From contig JAVGWX010000005.1 in NCBI GenBank assembly GCA_036924085.1, forward strand, positions 75,426,547 to 75,490,546: a stretch of DNA of 64,000 nt, given 5' to 3'. Positions 11,940 to 22,905 of this stretch are shown piece by piece; the stretch's first letter is position 1, and each line of letters starts with the position of its first letter. The notes beneath the pieces were generated by a model. That model saw nothing but the letters and a program-made list of their open reading frames with translations, was not told the DNA's origin and did not search any database. Made by a program: the position numbers and the translations under genes. The DNA comes from Ariolimax columbianus. Its lineage: Eukaryota > Mollusca > Gastropoda > Stylommatophora > Arionidae.

Positions 11940-12107
11940 TTTTGCGTTCTACACGAGCTGAAGAGACTGTGCCCTAGAAACTCCTGGGCACACGTGTACA
12001 CAGATGGATCAGCTACGGAGAGATAAAAAAGGGGACATAGCAAACCACTTCATACCAGCAGGAGAGACATGTACCTATTTCAGAGCTGAAGCAACTGCTG
12101 TGCATGT
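11940..12107 (+). mobile_element. Jockey-type LINE, ribonuclease H relic (5' part of the copy ending at 13032)
   Basis: Plus-strand frames contain HVYTDGSAT, the first catalytic-aspartate motif of the ribonuclease H domain in Jockey-clade LINEs. About 35 codons on, FRAEATAV carries the second acidic residue. A SINE interrupts the sequence at about 12108. LINE coding resumes at 12555, so both pieces probably belong to one insertion. Confidence 0.65.
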
Positions 12108-12330
12108 AGTGTAGTGTGGGATTCCGCGACTAAGTGGTTAAGCCGTCAACCTCGTGATCGGGTGGTGTGGGTTCGACTCCGGACTCCGACGTCTTTTTCA
12201 CGGATGCTTGATGCGGAGTCCCCTGCATCTCATAGTCGCCCCCTAGTCGTCTTGTCCTTGACTTGCCACTGGGGTCGGGCGGCGCGAGAAGAGAAAGTGA
12301 AGATAAAAAGTAGCGCAGTTAATCCTTACT
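12108..12330 (+). mobile_element. tRNA-derived SINE
   Basis: Head GGGATTCCGCGACTAAGTGG, then GTGTGGGTTCGACTCCGG (clear B box). An unrelated body ends in an A-rich AGAAGAGAAAGTGAAG tail. It lies between two pieces of one LINE relic, so it is younger than that LINE. The 3' limit is uncertain. Confidence 0.7.
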
Positions 12331-12554
12331 AAAAATAGCGCTTGCAAAATAAATTATGCCATCATTACGATGGACGGCGGCCTTTGCCTTGAGTAACTCA
12401 GATTCTTATCAACAAAAACATAACTACAAGGAAAACGGTCATTATAACAAATTCCGGGAGCGTATTCCAAGCTATCTCGTGGCAAACAAGATAGGCTATC
12501 ACACTAAATAATGCATACATCTGGTTTGCTGTCTCTTACAAAAAAAATAAAATA

Positions 12555-13032
12555 AAATCCAGACCTACAATGGATTCTCGCCTATTGTGGAATCCTTGGA
12601 ATCCACATGAGCTAGCAAAAACCGGAAGTGGCAGAATTGCCATCCACAGAAATATAAAGAAGCAAAGAAAATCATCAAACGATCTATGAGGACGGAATGT
12701 GGAGACCAGCACAAAGAATACAGGCCAGAATAGAGCAGCACATACAATGTGCAGCAGATATGGACAGACAAAGATCTTCAGACTCAGAACGGGACATTGC
12801 AGACTCCAGGCCCACCTCCACAGAATCGGTCTTAGAGACACTGTCACGTGCAATTGTAGAGTACCCAAGTAAACATCAGAATGTATTCTACTGCAGGACT
12901 GCCCGACTTATACGGACCAAAGAGAGACAGTCTGCCCCTGGGGGAGAGGCTATGCTCGAGAAGCTGATGGGGACCGACAAAGACCTGAAACGCACAGGCT
13001 CCTTCGTGAACCTCACCAGGCTAGAAGTATAG
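12555..13032 (+). mobile_element. Jockey-type LINE, C-terminal end with stop codon
   Basis: Frames in order give LQWILAYCGIPGN (the usual I-P-x-H-C-G-I-x-G-N segment of LINE ribonuclease H), then FRLRTGHCRLQAHLHRIG, then a degenerate cysteine knuckle with LLQDCPTYTDQRE. They end with DLKRTGSFVNLTRLEV and a TAG at 13030-13032. At least two frameshifts and in-frame stops make it a pseudogene. The final codons form the first monomer of the 39-bp satellite that follows. Confidence 0.75.
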
Positions 13033-14215
13033 CATTAGTTGATCGTGAACCTCACCAGGCTAGAAGTATAGCATCAGTTGATCGTGAACCTCACCAGGCT
13101 AGAAGTATAGCATCAGTTGACCGTGAACATCAGTTGATCGTGAACACCACCAGGATATAAGTATAGCATCAGTTGATCGTGAACATCAGTTGATCGTAAA
13201 CACCACCAGGCTAGAAGTATAGCATTAGTTGATCCTGAACCCCACCATGCTAGAAGTATAGCATCAGTTGACCGTGAACCTCACCAGGCTAGAAGTATAG
13301 CATCAGTTGACCATGAACCTCACCAGGCTAGAAGTATAGCATCAGTTGACCGTGAACATCAGTTGATCGTGAACCCCACCAGGCTAGAAGTATAGCATCA
13401 GTTGATCGTGAACCCCACCAGGCTAGAAGTATAGCATCAGTTGATCGTGAACACCACCAGGATAGAAGTATAGCATCAGTTGATCGTGAACATCAGTTGA
13501 TCGTGAACACCACCAGGCTAGAAGTATAGCATTAGTTGATCGTGAACCCCACCATGCTAGAAGTATAGCATCAGTTGACCATGAACCTCACCAGGCTAGA
13601 AGTATAGCATCAGTTGACCGTGAACATCAGTTGATCGTGAACCCCACCAGGCTAGAAGTATAGCATCAGTTGATCGTGAACCCCACAGGCTAGAAGTATA
13701 GCATCAGTTGATCGTGAACACCACCAGGCTAGAAGTATAGCATCAGTTGATCGTGAACACCACCAGGCTAGAAGTATAGCATCAGTTGATCGTGAACACC
13801 ACCAGGCTAGAAGTATAGTATCAGTTGATCGTGAACCCCACAGGCTAGAAGTATAGCATCAGTTGATCGTGAACACCACCAGGCTAGAAGTATAGCATCA
13901 TTTGATCGTGAACACCACCAGGCTAGAAGTATAGCATCAGTTGATCGTGAACCCCACAGGCTAGAAGTATAGCATCAGTTGATCGTGAACCCCACAGGCT
14001 AGAAGTATAGCATCAGTTGATCGTGAACCCCACCAGGCTAGAAGTATAGCATCAGTTGATCGTGAACACCACCAGGCTAGAAGTATAGCATCAGTTGATC
14101 GTGAACCCCACAGGCTAGAAGTATAGCATCAGTTGATCGTGAACCCCACAGGCTAGAAGTATAGCATCAGTTGATCGTGAACCCCACAGGCTAGAAGTAT
14201 AGCATCAATTGATCG
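13003..14215. repeat. 39-bp satellite derived from a LINE stop-codon region, about 31 copies
   Basis: The first monomer (CGTGAACCTCACCAGGCTAG, then AAGTATAGCATTAGTTGAT) overlaps the last codons and stop of the LINE above. Later copies vary (CACCACCAGG, CCCCACAGG) and some carry an extra CATCAGTTGATCGTGAA piece. The tract ends at the unique sequence near 14216. Confidence 0.93.
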
Positions 14216-14555
14216 AATAAGAAGCTAGGCATTTCTACAGCCTCCCCAATCAACACTTACCATGCTGTTGTTATCCAGGTCATTTGCGATTGCATTGCTA
14301 AGTGCTCACTTTATGGTGTCTTTATCCATTTGCATGCACTCTTTCTGTTGTTGTTGTTACGGATTAGGCAGCATTCGTACTCTCGCCTTTATGCCAAATG
14401 TTCGGAAATCGTATTTGCATCTGTTTATTAGCTGATGTTTAGCACCATTTTAAGTATTCCATTTATACTGCCACGCAGACATAAGCATCTTTCTAACATA
14501 AGCCGAGCACTCAAAGGGAGAATGACCAACGGTTTCTTATGGGTGTCTAAGCATT
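14216..14555. other. unassigned sequence
   Basis: No gene or repeat recognised. Confidence 0.35.
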
Positions 14556-15003
14556 TGACACTTTGGAGAGTGTTCGTGTGTACACATTTGACACTTTATA
14601 GAGTGTTCGTGTGCACACATTTGGCACTTTGGAGAGTGTAGATGTATATACAGCTTGCACATGGAGAGTGTTGGTGTATACACATATTGCACTTGGATAA
14701 TATTGGTGTATACACATATTGCACTTTGGAGAGTGTTCGTGTGTACACATGTGGCACTTTGGAGAGTGTTGGTGTGTACACATTTGGCACTTTGGAGAGT
14801 GTTGGTGTGTACACATTTGACACTTTGGAGAGTGTTAGCGTGTACACATTTGACAATTTGGAGAGTGTTAGTGTGTACACGTTTGACACTTTTGAGAGTG
14901 TTAGCGTGTACACATTTGACACTTTGGAGAGTGTTAGCGTGTACACGTTTGGCACTTTGGAGAGTGTTAGCGTGTACACGTTTGGCACTTTGGAGAGTGT
15001 TGT
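14556..15003. repeat. 33-bp minisatellite, about 13 copies
   Basis: The unit contains GGCACTTTGGAGAGTGTTAG and GTGTACACATTT. Frames up to 130 codons on both strands are periodic artefacts. Confidence 0.92.
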
Positions 15004-15009
15004 AGATTG

Positions 15010-15540
15010 ATTATGTTCAAGTGCCTGTAAAGTGGAATCTGTTGTTTCTCAGCTGAAAAATGGTGCCGTCATCCGTCCCTGTGCCTACACCGACGCTGTA
15101 GTTGAGATGGGAGCTTCACATATGTATGTCGCTCTCCTTCCCTGTGTTTCCAATGACCAATCTGTGCCGCAAATTGTCCTTGTTTGCTGTTCTTATGAGT
15201 TGTGGCTGACAGAGTTGTGGTTGTTTGTGACTGACTTACTTCCCCTGTCATAGGCGCTAAGTCACACTTAATTCTTACAGTAATCAGCCATGTGGATTGC
15301 CCTGTCACTGGCACTCAGCAGGTCATCTAAGTATATCTACAAGTCTATGGGGGGTTTGGCCAATTCATCAGATGGTCCTGGTCTTGTGTTACTCAACATT
15401 TGCATGTTTCATCATCCATGTGTCCCCATTTTTTCAGGGTTTTCCTGCATCATGATATATCAGAAGGAAATCTATTTAGTGACTTGTGTACTGGGTAGAG
15501 TAGGAGATGTCCATGCGTAGGTTCCTCCCGTAACTCGATC
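15010..15540. other. unassigned sequence
   Basis: Short overlapping frames on both strands show no family motif. Confidence 0.35.
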
Positions 15541-16760
15541 AAGGGGACCTGTGTCAGCTGTTTCCAACTTTCGATTAGTCGTTTTCTTGGACTAGTCTGA
15601 AGGGGGTGGTTTGACTGTAAGAAACTTTGTCTTGACTTCAGTTGGTGTAGGTTTTAGGCACCCAGTAACTATACTGCCTTTCTCATTTATTGCGGTATCT
15701 ATATGTTTGACATGTGCAGAGTTCATCCAGATTGATGCGGCGTACTCAGCTACAGAGAAACAGAGCGAGTGCAGATGTTCTGGGGACATCTGGATTTGCT
15801 CCCCATATTGTGACAGTCAGTTTACGTATGATACTATTTCTCACATATATTTTCTGTTTTGTGTCCTGGCAATGTGCGGCAAAGGACAGCGTGCGGTCCA
15901 ACTTTACCATTTCTGAGACAGTAGGCAGATACTTGAGTTTTGCTTAGAATAGGATTGAGGTGATTTTTATTGGATTTTTAGAGCAATGGCATCAAGGTCG
16001 TTTGCCAGGTACTGTTCGACTTCTTCGAAGCCCTTTCCCTCTGCAGCTACTGCTGTATCAGCGACATATATGAATTTTACCACCTCTGTATCTATAGGTT
16101 GATCGTTGGTGTATATATTATACAGCATAAGTGCCAGGGCACTTCTTTGTGTCGTTCAATATTTTTGGTTTCGCTATCGATTTTTGTAACCCCAAAAAAT
16201 GACGTAAAATGGCCTATTCTGCAGAATACATTTAATAAGGTTTGTGAGAAGCCAGTATTTTGTCATAGAATATAGCTCAACAAACAACTTCTGGTGGTGT
16301 ATGGTGTCATATGCTGTGCTCAGGTCAATAAAAGTTACTCCTGTGATCTGTTTACGTTCGTCCCCGTTCTTGATCAGTTGTACCAGGTCGCAACATGACC
16401 TTCCAGGCCTGAAACTTGCTTGGTACTTGATGAGTTTATTGTCTATGAAGAGCACGATAGTTCAAGATCATGATTTCAGAGACTTTATACCGGTTGGAAG
16501 TTCTTATGTTCTGATGGGGGGATAGGGGGGGGGGGGGGGGTTCCTGGTAACAGCGTGTGATTTTCTCCTGCTTTGTTGAACAGCTTCAGCGGCCATGTGA
16601 TGGTTTCTGGTCCAACGTTTTTAATTTGCTCTGTCCTCGAGTCATCTGGGCCAGCTGCTTTGTTGTTTTTCATTTGATGTATTGCATCATTTAGATCTTG
16701 CAAGGAGAAAGGTATCGCCAATATGTCACTCTCCTGTTTACAATCTCGCTGAACATTGGT
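15540..16760 (-). mobile_element. Jockey-type LINE reverse-transcriptase relic
   Basis: Minus-strand order: SLQDLNDAIHQMKNNKAAGP (start of the RT domain, 16710-16630), a poly-G expansion at about 16525-16540, then YQASFRPGRSC and FIDLSTAYDTIHHQKL (RT motifs with a catalytic-region aspartate, 16420-16290). Next come LYNIYTNDQP and FIYVADTAVAAEGK (the YADD box, altered, near 16060). Last is VAEYAASIWMNSAH with GCLKPTPTE (post-RT connection, 15760-15640). Frames shift several times and stops interrupt it, so it is inactive. The 27-bp array at 16766-17090 replaces the region just upstream of the RT domain. Confidence 0.85.
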
Positions 16761-16765
16761 TTGCT

Positions 16766-17090
16766 CTGCTTGTGGCTGATATAGAGTTGTTTCTGTTTGT
16801 GGCTGATATAGCGTTGCTGCTGTTTATGGCTGATATAGCGTTGTTGCTGTTTGTGGCTGATATAGAGCTGCTGCTGTTTGAGGCTGATATAGAGTTGTTG
16901 CTGTTTGTGGCTGATATAACGTTGTTGCTGTTTATGGCTGAAACAGAGTTTGCTGTATATGGCTGATACAAGATTGTTGCTGCTTGTGACTGATACAGAG
17001 TTGTTGATGCCTGTGGTTGATATAGAGATGTTGCTGCTTGGGGTTGACATAGGGTTGTTGCTGGTTGTGGCTGATATGGAGTTGTTGCTG
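16766..17090. repeat. 27-bp minisatellite, about 12 copies
   Basis: The unit contains GTGGCTGATATAGAGTTGTT and GCTGTTT. It lies directly 5' of the RT domain of the LINE at 15540-16760, and the LINE frame runs into the first monomers. Divisibility by three produces an Asn/Ser-rich frame of 139 codons on the minus strand that is not a gene. Confidence 0.88.
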
Positions 17091-17094
17091 TGAG

Positions 17095-17639
17095 ACATAA
17101 TTGTCCTCATCGACTTACTTACAATGTGTTCAAAAGTTCAAAACATCTCCAAAAACGATTTCTCTAAAAACATGCTGTGACCACTCCTTAGAAAGAATAT
17201 TAATTAACCTAGAGACATGAGGTCGGCCACAGAATAAAACGTCGAACAGATGGTAAACGTTTTCATCAAGGTGTGAACACGCAGTTATGGGCCAGCTAAA
17301 TTGGGATGCAAGAGTAAAACTAACAGGTACAAATATTACTGAACAGACTTTGGGCGGATCACATAGGAACAGGTGAAAAAGAGAGTTTGTCGGACAGGTG
17401 CACACGGAAGATGTAGAGTCTTAGAGCAGATATGGAGAACAGAATACGAGACCAGACACGTCTTTGCCGGTATACGCAAATTGGGCATCAACCAACCGTC
17501 TGGTGATCACAGAGGCAACATGAGATACTGATAACGATAGATGTTAGGAGCCAATAACAAGAACCTGTTTAACAAGACTAAACGAGAATCAGCCTGAGTT
17601 ATGATACTATCAGAGAGGGGTATATGATCACGGCTAGAC
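17095..17639. other. unassigned sequence
   Basis: A 91-codon frame at 17130-17405 (-) has no recognisable family motif. Confidence 0.35.
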
Positions 17640-18290
17640 ACTTTATTACATTCTAGCCACTAAGTACGGGAACACAATTAGACATTTTACTAGAGTCTAG
17701 CAACTATGTGCGAGACCCTAACTAGATATTTTACTAGAGTCTAGCCGCTTTGTACGAGATCCCAACTAGACACATTGTTAGAGTCTAGCAGCTTTGTACG
17801 AGATCCCAACTAGACACATTGCTAGAGTCTAGCAGCTTTGTACGAGATCCCAACTAGACACATTGCTAGAGTCTAGCAGCTTTGTACGAGATCCCAACTA
17901 GACACATTGCTAGAGTCTAGCAGCTTTGTACGAAATCCCAACTAGACACATTGCTAGAGTCTAGCAGCTTTGTACGAGATCCCAACTAGACACATTGCTA
18001 GAGTCTAGCAGCTTTGTACGAGATCCCAACTAGACACATTGCTAGAGTCTAGCAGCTTTGTACGAGATCCCAACTAGACACATTGCTAGAGTCTAGCAGC
18101 TTTGTACGAGATCCCAACTAGACACATTGCTAGAGTCTAGCAGCTTTGTACGAGATCCCAACTAGACACATCGTTAGAGTCTAGCAGCTTTGTACGAGAT
18201 CCAAACTAGACACATTGCTAGAGTCTAGCAGCTTTGTACGAGATCAAAACTAGACACATTGCTAGAGTCTAGCTACTAGGCAACAGATCC
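17640..18290. repeat. 44-bp minisatellite with an internal inverted repeat, about 14 copies
   Basis: The unit carries CAGCTTTGTACGAGATCCCA and TAGACACATTGCTAGAGTCT. Within each, GCTAGAGTCTAGC is a perfect 6-bp inverted repeat around one base. The central copies are almost identical, and divergence rises toward both ends. Confidence 0.93.
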
Positions 18291-18534
18291 AAGCTAGATA
18301 TTGTATTACAGTCTTGCCACTTGAGTTTACATATTTCTGCTTAAATAATATATTTTATTTTGTCAACTCTACATTACAACTGAGCAAATTGTGTTCCATA
18401 ATTCCTGAATGTGTGGTGTACTTGGTGTTTCATAGAGATTGATTGGTTACAGCTAATCTTGTCTTGACGGACTACCCTAAAACGGTATCACACGGTGTCA
18501 TTGTTAAATAATGATGTTCAACCAAAGTATCACA

Positions 18535-19005
18535 CTGTTGACATTGTTCGCTATGACATTACCCAATCTGACATTCTTAACTATGACATTCCTAACTATG
18601 ACATTACACACTATGCATTATATATTATGACATTGCTCACTATGACATTACACACTATGACATTACACACTATGCCATTGCCCACTATGCCAATGCCCAC
18701 TAGGCCATTACCCGTACTGACATTTTCCACTATTAGATTACCCACAATGACATTTCTACTATTAGATTACCCACAAGGACATTATATATTATGACATGCC
18801 CACTATGCCATTGCCCACTATGTCATTATCCACAATGACATTTTCCACTATTAGATTACACACAATATCATTTTCCATTATTGGATTACCCACAATGACA
18901 TTTTCCACTATTAGATTACCCACAATGGCATTTTCCACTATTAGATTACCCACAATGGCATTTTCCACTATTAGATTACCTACAATGATATTGCCCACTG
19001 GTGGG
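18535..19005. repeat. 14/30-bp compound minisatellite
   Basis: The left part (18550-18700) repeats CACTATGACATTAC-like units. The right part (18720-18995) repeats a 30-bp unit, CCACAATGACATTTTCCACT followed by ATTAGATTAC. The longer unit looks like the short one with an added segment. Confidence 0.88.
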
Positions 19006-19019
19006 TTGTTGCTGCTTTC

Positions 19020-19300
19020 ACTGCTGATGACCATTCTCTGATAGTAGGTTACAGTTGCTATTCAGAAATTCTGGACATACTGATGAAGATGGAAAGGGAC
19101 GTCCTGACTATAGTGCAAAAGAAGGCTACCTATCAAATTCAACACTATGAAAATCACAATGACGATACCCACCTCGCTGACCGAGCTACTGGAACACTGC
19201 TGTTTTATATGTGCATAAGGCAGGCGTAAGATGAGATCTTGGCCAGTATTTATCACCTGGCTCTGACGAGAGCGACTTGGCAGCCTGCCCATTAGTCTAA
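19020..19300 (-). repeat. dispersed repeat family A, reverse copy
   Basis: On the minus strand ATACTGGCCAAGATCTCATC, then CGGTCAGCGAGGTGGGTATC, then GCAACTGTAACCTACTATCA align in order with 52350-52590 and 55195-55460. A 76-codon minus-strand frame here includes a hydrophobic stretch but belongs to the repeat. Confidence 0.7.
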
Positions 19301-19564
19301 ATAAAAGTGCAACAGCACCAGCTCAAGTAATCTCCTAAAGTATTACACTTGAACAATTTTCCAAAAAAATCTCTAATCCAGGAAGAACTAAAATCCAATA
19401 ACTAACAAACAAGTATGTAGTCTCGGAAGTCTACAAGACAGGCTGTTAGAGAATGCTTCATTTTCATTGTTATGGCCACTGTTCGTTTCTTACAGAGCGT
19501 AGCGCTAAGAATAACATTGACCAGCGCATTTTAAGCATTATTACAGTAATTATTTTATCAATTC

Positions 19565-19800
19565 CATTTTGGCCAGAAAATTTAAATACTTTGGTCACAT
19601 CAAGAGATGTCTAGAGAAAACAGTGATGTCAGGATGGTGCCAAGCAAAAGAGGCAGGGGTAGACCAAGAAGACGAAGACACCAAGACATAGAGGAATGCT
19701 GGGTATGACTGTGGCGAAGCCTGGAGTTTTGGCAAAGGAAAGAGTTTCTTTCAGACAGGCTGTAATGGAAGCGACGTTTTATAGAAGACATGCTTCATGA
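19565..19800 (+). mobile_element. LINE C-terminal relic (GRGRPRRR type)
   Basis: Plus-strand frames give KYFGHIKRCLEKTVM, then KRGRGRPRRRRHQDIEE, the conserved end of endonuclease/RT LINE proteins (hydrophobic FGHI, then the basic GRGRPR-W-x-D-I motif). About 40 further codons follow with frameshifts. No upstream RT survives, so this is a 5'-truncated copy. Confidence 0.7.
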
Positions 19801-20555
19801 TGATGATGGCATCAATTGCTTACAGTTAGAGGGTTGTTAGCCTCACGATAAACTATTTTTGGTACTTTAAAAAATACGCATGTTAAAGTGGTGGTACGGA
19901 GAGGGTTTATTATAGCAGAGAGGTAAGTAGCTCGTCTCTCAAAACTAAAGTACGAAACGGTCGGCAAGTTTCAAGGGACCTATGGTCTCAAGGATTGATG
20001 AGTTAAAATGCTTAGCCCTATCGAAGACGGACCGAAAGATACATTCGGAGATGTTGTACAGTCACTGTGCATGCAAAAGAACCAGCTGACAATTGAACAT
20101 TAAAAACAACACACTGTTAACCAATGTGTGGAGATTTCATTTCGAACCAAATGTGAATTTCTCAATCAATACCCCACATACATTCCCACAGTACGCTGCA
20201 GAAAGTAACAAATCGTAAAAATAATCTACTCGCACTAAGGATAGCTTCGGCTACATGGCAGCAATCTTACACCTGCCTGTTTGAATACCAGGATTCCAAG
20301 TGCATTACAGTGTAACGCCCCTAGCCTTCTCCCCCAGAATATGGAGTCAAAGATCCCTACAGAAACATGATATACGAGCAGTAATCCCCATCTCTGAAAA
20401 CAAAAAGTTCACAGAAACCATCAGTAGAAGTGCAGTTTAGAACTTAATAAGCGACAGCATGTAAGCAGAACAGATATCACTGCTGTGCATGCAGACATGT
20501 AGGTATTAACTCATTTTAGTTACCAGTTTCACATAGCTGACATTGCCCACTTGTT
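19800..20555. other. unassigned sequence
   Basis: A stretch at 20235-20330 (GCTTCGGCT, then TTTGAATACCAGGATTCCAAG) loosely resembles 3425-3510 and may be a shared old repeat. Nothing else is seen. Confidence 0.35.
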
Positions 20556-20559
20556 CAAT

Positions 20560-20828
20560 TTTGTTGTTGTCTTGGTTTTGTTGCGTTATTGTCGCGTTGT
20601 TGTTGTATTGTTGTCTTGTTGTTGACATATTGTTGTCTTGTTGTTTTCTTGATTTTGTCGCGTTATTGTCGTGTTGTTGTCGTATTGTTGTCGTATAGTT
20701 GTCGTATTGTTGTCTCGTTGTTGTCGTGTTGTTGTCGTGTTGCTGTCTTGTTGTTGTCGTGTTGTTGTCGTGTTGCTGTCGTGTTGTTGTCTTGTTGTTG
20801 TCGTGTTGTTGTCATGTTATTGTGCCAT
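20560..20828. repeat. 11-bp minisatellite, about 24 copies
   Basis: Unit GTCGTGTTGTT with C/T and G/T variants. It is strongly strand-asymmetric (no A on the plus strand in most copies). Frames rich in Val, Leu and Cys are artefacts. Confidence 0.9.
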
Positions 20829-20845
20829 TGTCTCTCTGGCAACAG

Positions 20846-20965
20846 GTTATAGTGGTTCTTCAGAAGCCCCAGAGTGTACTGAAGAAAGTGGACATAAAGC
20901 TTCCTGGCTATAGTTCAATGCGGCGAATCAAATCAATCAGAAGACGGGGATCAGAACAAGCATGC
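20846..20965 (-). repeat. dispersed repeat family A, partial reverse copy
   Basis: Plus-strand GGTTATAGTGGTTCTTCAGA through GGCTATAGTTCAATG aligns along its length with 19043-19115, part of another reverse family A copy. It is bounded by an accidental splice-like AG and GTAAAA. Confidence 0.5.
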
Positions 20966-21052
20966 AGGGAGAGGTAAAAACAGCCGCACATTCACATATG
21001 AAAGAACCAACTAAACACAAACATAAGATGGTCCTACACACAATGTGCTCAC

Positions 21053-21164
21053 CGTAGTCTGCACTTGTCACTGATCCAATTCTCGTTAGGTTGGAAGGTA
21101 GTCTCCGAGCACTGCTTGCAGTAATATCCACTTCCTCCAGATAAACACGGCACTAGCATGTGAC
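21053..21164 (-). CDS. putative exon of a TNF-receptor-like cysteine-rich gene
   Basis: A 112-bp segment on the minus strand lies between a good acceptor (TTTGTCCCTTGCAG) and a consensus donor (CG, then GTGAGCAC). In the frame left by the exon at 34991-35057 it encodes about 37 residues, with cysteines at about 7, 16, 19 and 35. The stretch GYYCKQCSETTF shows the C-x2-C-x4-F pattern of a tumour necrosis factor receptor cysteine-rich repeat. Joined to the upstream CPSG, the spacing is C-x3-G...C...C-x2-C...C, as in that extracellular ligand-binding fold. It ends two bases into a codon. No following exon was found between position 1 and 21052, so the next exon may lie outside the window. An EGF-like or other cysteine-rich domain is the main alternative. 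Confidence 0.5.
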
Positions 21165-21194
21165 CTGCAAGGGACAAAACAAAGTCTATGAAAA

Positions 21195-21485
21195 TTATAT
21201 GTACAATTGTACAATATAGATATTATCTGGGCAACATTTTCCCAACCTGAAAATGATATGTACAATACTTTTTCATTCTGGAAATTATATGTACATCTTT
21301 TTTTTTCAACCTGAAAATGGCACATTTAACATTTCTCCCGTCTGGAAATTACATGTACATCATTTTCCCAATCCGGAAATTACATGTACATCATTTTCCC
21401 AATCCGGAAATGACATGTACAACACTTGCCATATCTGGATATTATCTAACATTTTACCGATGTGGAAATTATCTGTATCCATTTG
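21195..21485. repeat. 30/31-bp degenerate minisatellite, about 8 copies
   Basis: Units with GAAATTACATGTACATCATT and TTCCCAATC. Copies at 21330-21415 are nearly identical, and the flanking ones are diverged. Confidence 0.85.
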
Positions 21486-21811
21486 TCTATTCTTGAAATC
21501 AACAGTACATCACTTGTGCAATCTGAAGTTTATTGTTATGACACATTTATTCAATCTTGAACTGATAAGCATATCATGTGTCAAATATAAAGCAGTCTAT
21601 GAGGAGATGCATGAATGTTTGAGGGGATGCCTCGTTTCACACATACGCTAATGCCGTTTTAACGTTTCGATAGAAATTTAAAAAAAAATAACACACCTTT
21701 GCGTAACTTAAGATTTCAACGCATGTAGTCATGATCAAAGACCGGCATCCTATTCACTCGGCCAACCGATTCAGCTGTTCAATACTGATGTAAAGCTAGT
21801 ACACCATTTGG
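21486..21811. other. unassigned sequence
   Basis: Degenerate continuation of the preceding array, then unrecognised sequence. Confidence 0.35.
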
Positions 21812-22905
21812 TTTGGAAATAGGACATGCAGCTAAGAGGTTCGTTACCAGAGTGTATACCTTGAGGACATGTAGCTAAGAGGTTCGTTACCAGAGTGTAT
21901 ACCTTGAGGACATGCGGCTATGAGGCTCGTTACCAGAGTGTAGACCTTGAGGACATGCAGCTATGAGGTTCGTTACCAGAGTGTATACCTTGAGGACATG
22001 CAGCTAAGAGGTTCGTTACCAGAGTGTAGACCTTGAGGACATGCAGCTATGAGGTTCGTTACCTGAGTGTATACCTTGAGGACATGCAGCTAAGAGGTTG
22101 GTTACCAGAGTGTATACCTTGAGGACATGCAGCTAAGAGGTTCGTTACCAGAGTGTATACCTTGTGGACATGCAGCTAAGAGTTTTATTACCAGAGTGTA
22201 GACCTTGAAGACATGCAGCTAAGAGGTTGGTTACCAGAGTGTATACCTTGAGGACATGCGGCTATGAGGCTCGTTACCAGAGTGTAGACCTTGAGGACAT
22301 GCAGCTATGAGGTTCGTTACCAGAGTGTATACCTTGAGGACATGCAGCTAAGAGGTTCGTTACCAGAGTGTAGACCTTGAGGACATGCAGCCATGAGGTT
22401 CGTTACCTGAGTGCAGACCTTGAGGACATGCAGCTAAGAGGTTGGTTACAAGAGTGTATACCTTGAGGACATGCATCTATGAGGTTCGTTACCATAGCGT
22501 AGACCTTGAGGACATGCAGCTATGAGGTTCGTTACCAGAGTGTAGACCTGGAGGACATGCAGCTAATAGGTTGGTTACCAGAGTGTATACCTTGAGAACT
22601 TGCAGCTATGAGGTTCGTTACCAGAGTGTAGACATTGAGGACATGTAGCTAAGAGGTTCGGTACTAGAGTATAGACCTTTATGATATGCAGATAAGAGGT
22701 TCGGTACTAGAGTATAGACCTTGAGCACATGCAGATAAGAGGTTCGGTACTAGAGTATAGATCTTGAGGACATGCAGCTAAGAGGTTCGATACTAGAGTA
22801 TAGACCTTGAGGACATGCAGCTAAGAGGTTCGGTAATAGAGTATAGATCTTGAGGACATGCAGCTAAGAGGTTCGCTACTAGAGTATAGACCTTGGGGAC
22901 ATGCT
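21812..22905. repeat. 43-bp minisatellite, about 25 copies
   Basis: The unit contains GAGGACATGCAGCTAAGAGG and TTCGTTACCAGAGTGTA. Several sub-variants (CTAAGAGG/CTATGAGG and GTATACC/GTAGACC) recur in runs. A diverged block (22640-22905) uses GGTACTAGAGTATAG. It grades into the 62-bp array that follows. Confidence 0.92.

Noticed and set aside
19062..19292. Minus-strand frame with a 20-residue hydrophobic segment that could splice in phase to the TNF-receptor-like exon
   Set aside because: The sequence aligns with dispersed repeat family A at 52295-52590 and 55190-55460, so the hydrophobic stretch belongs to a repeat.
20589..20913. Cysteine- and valine-rich frames resembling membrane proteins
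   Set aside because: They come from the 11-bp GTCGTGTTGTT array.
20846..20973. Plus-strand exon-like segment between an AG and GTAAAA with one open frame
   Set aside because: It aligns with 19043-19115, part of family A; the splice-like ends look accidental.
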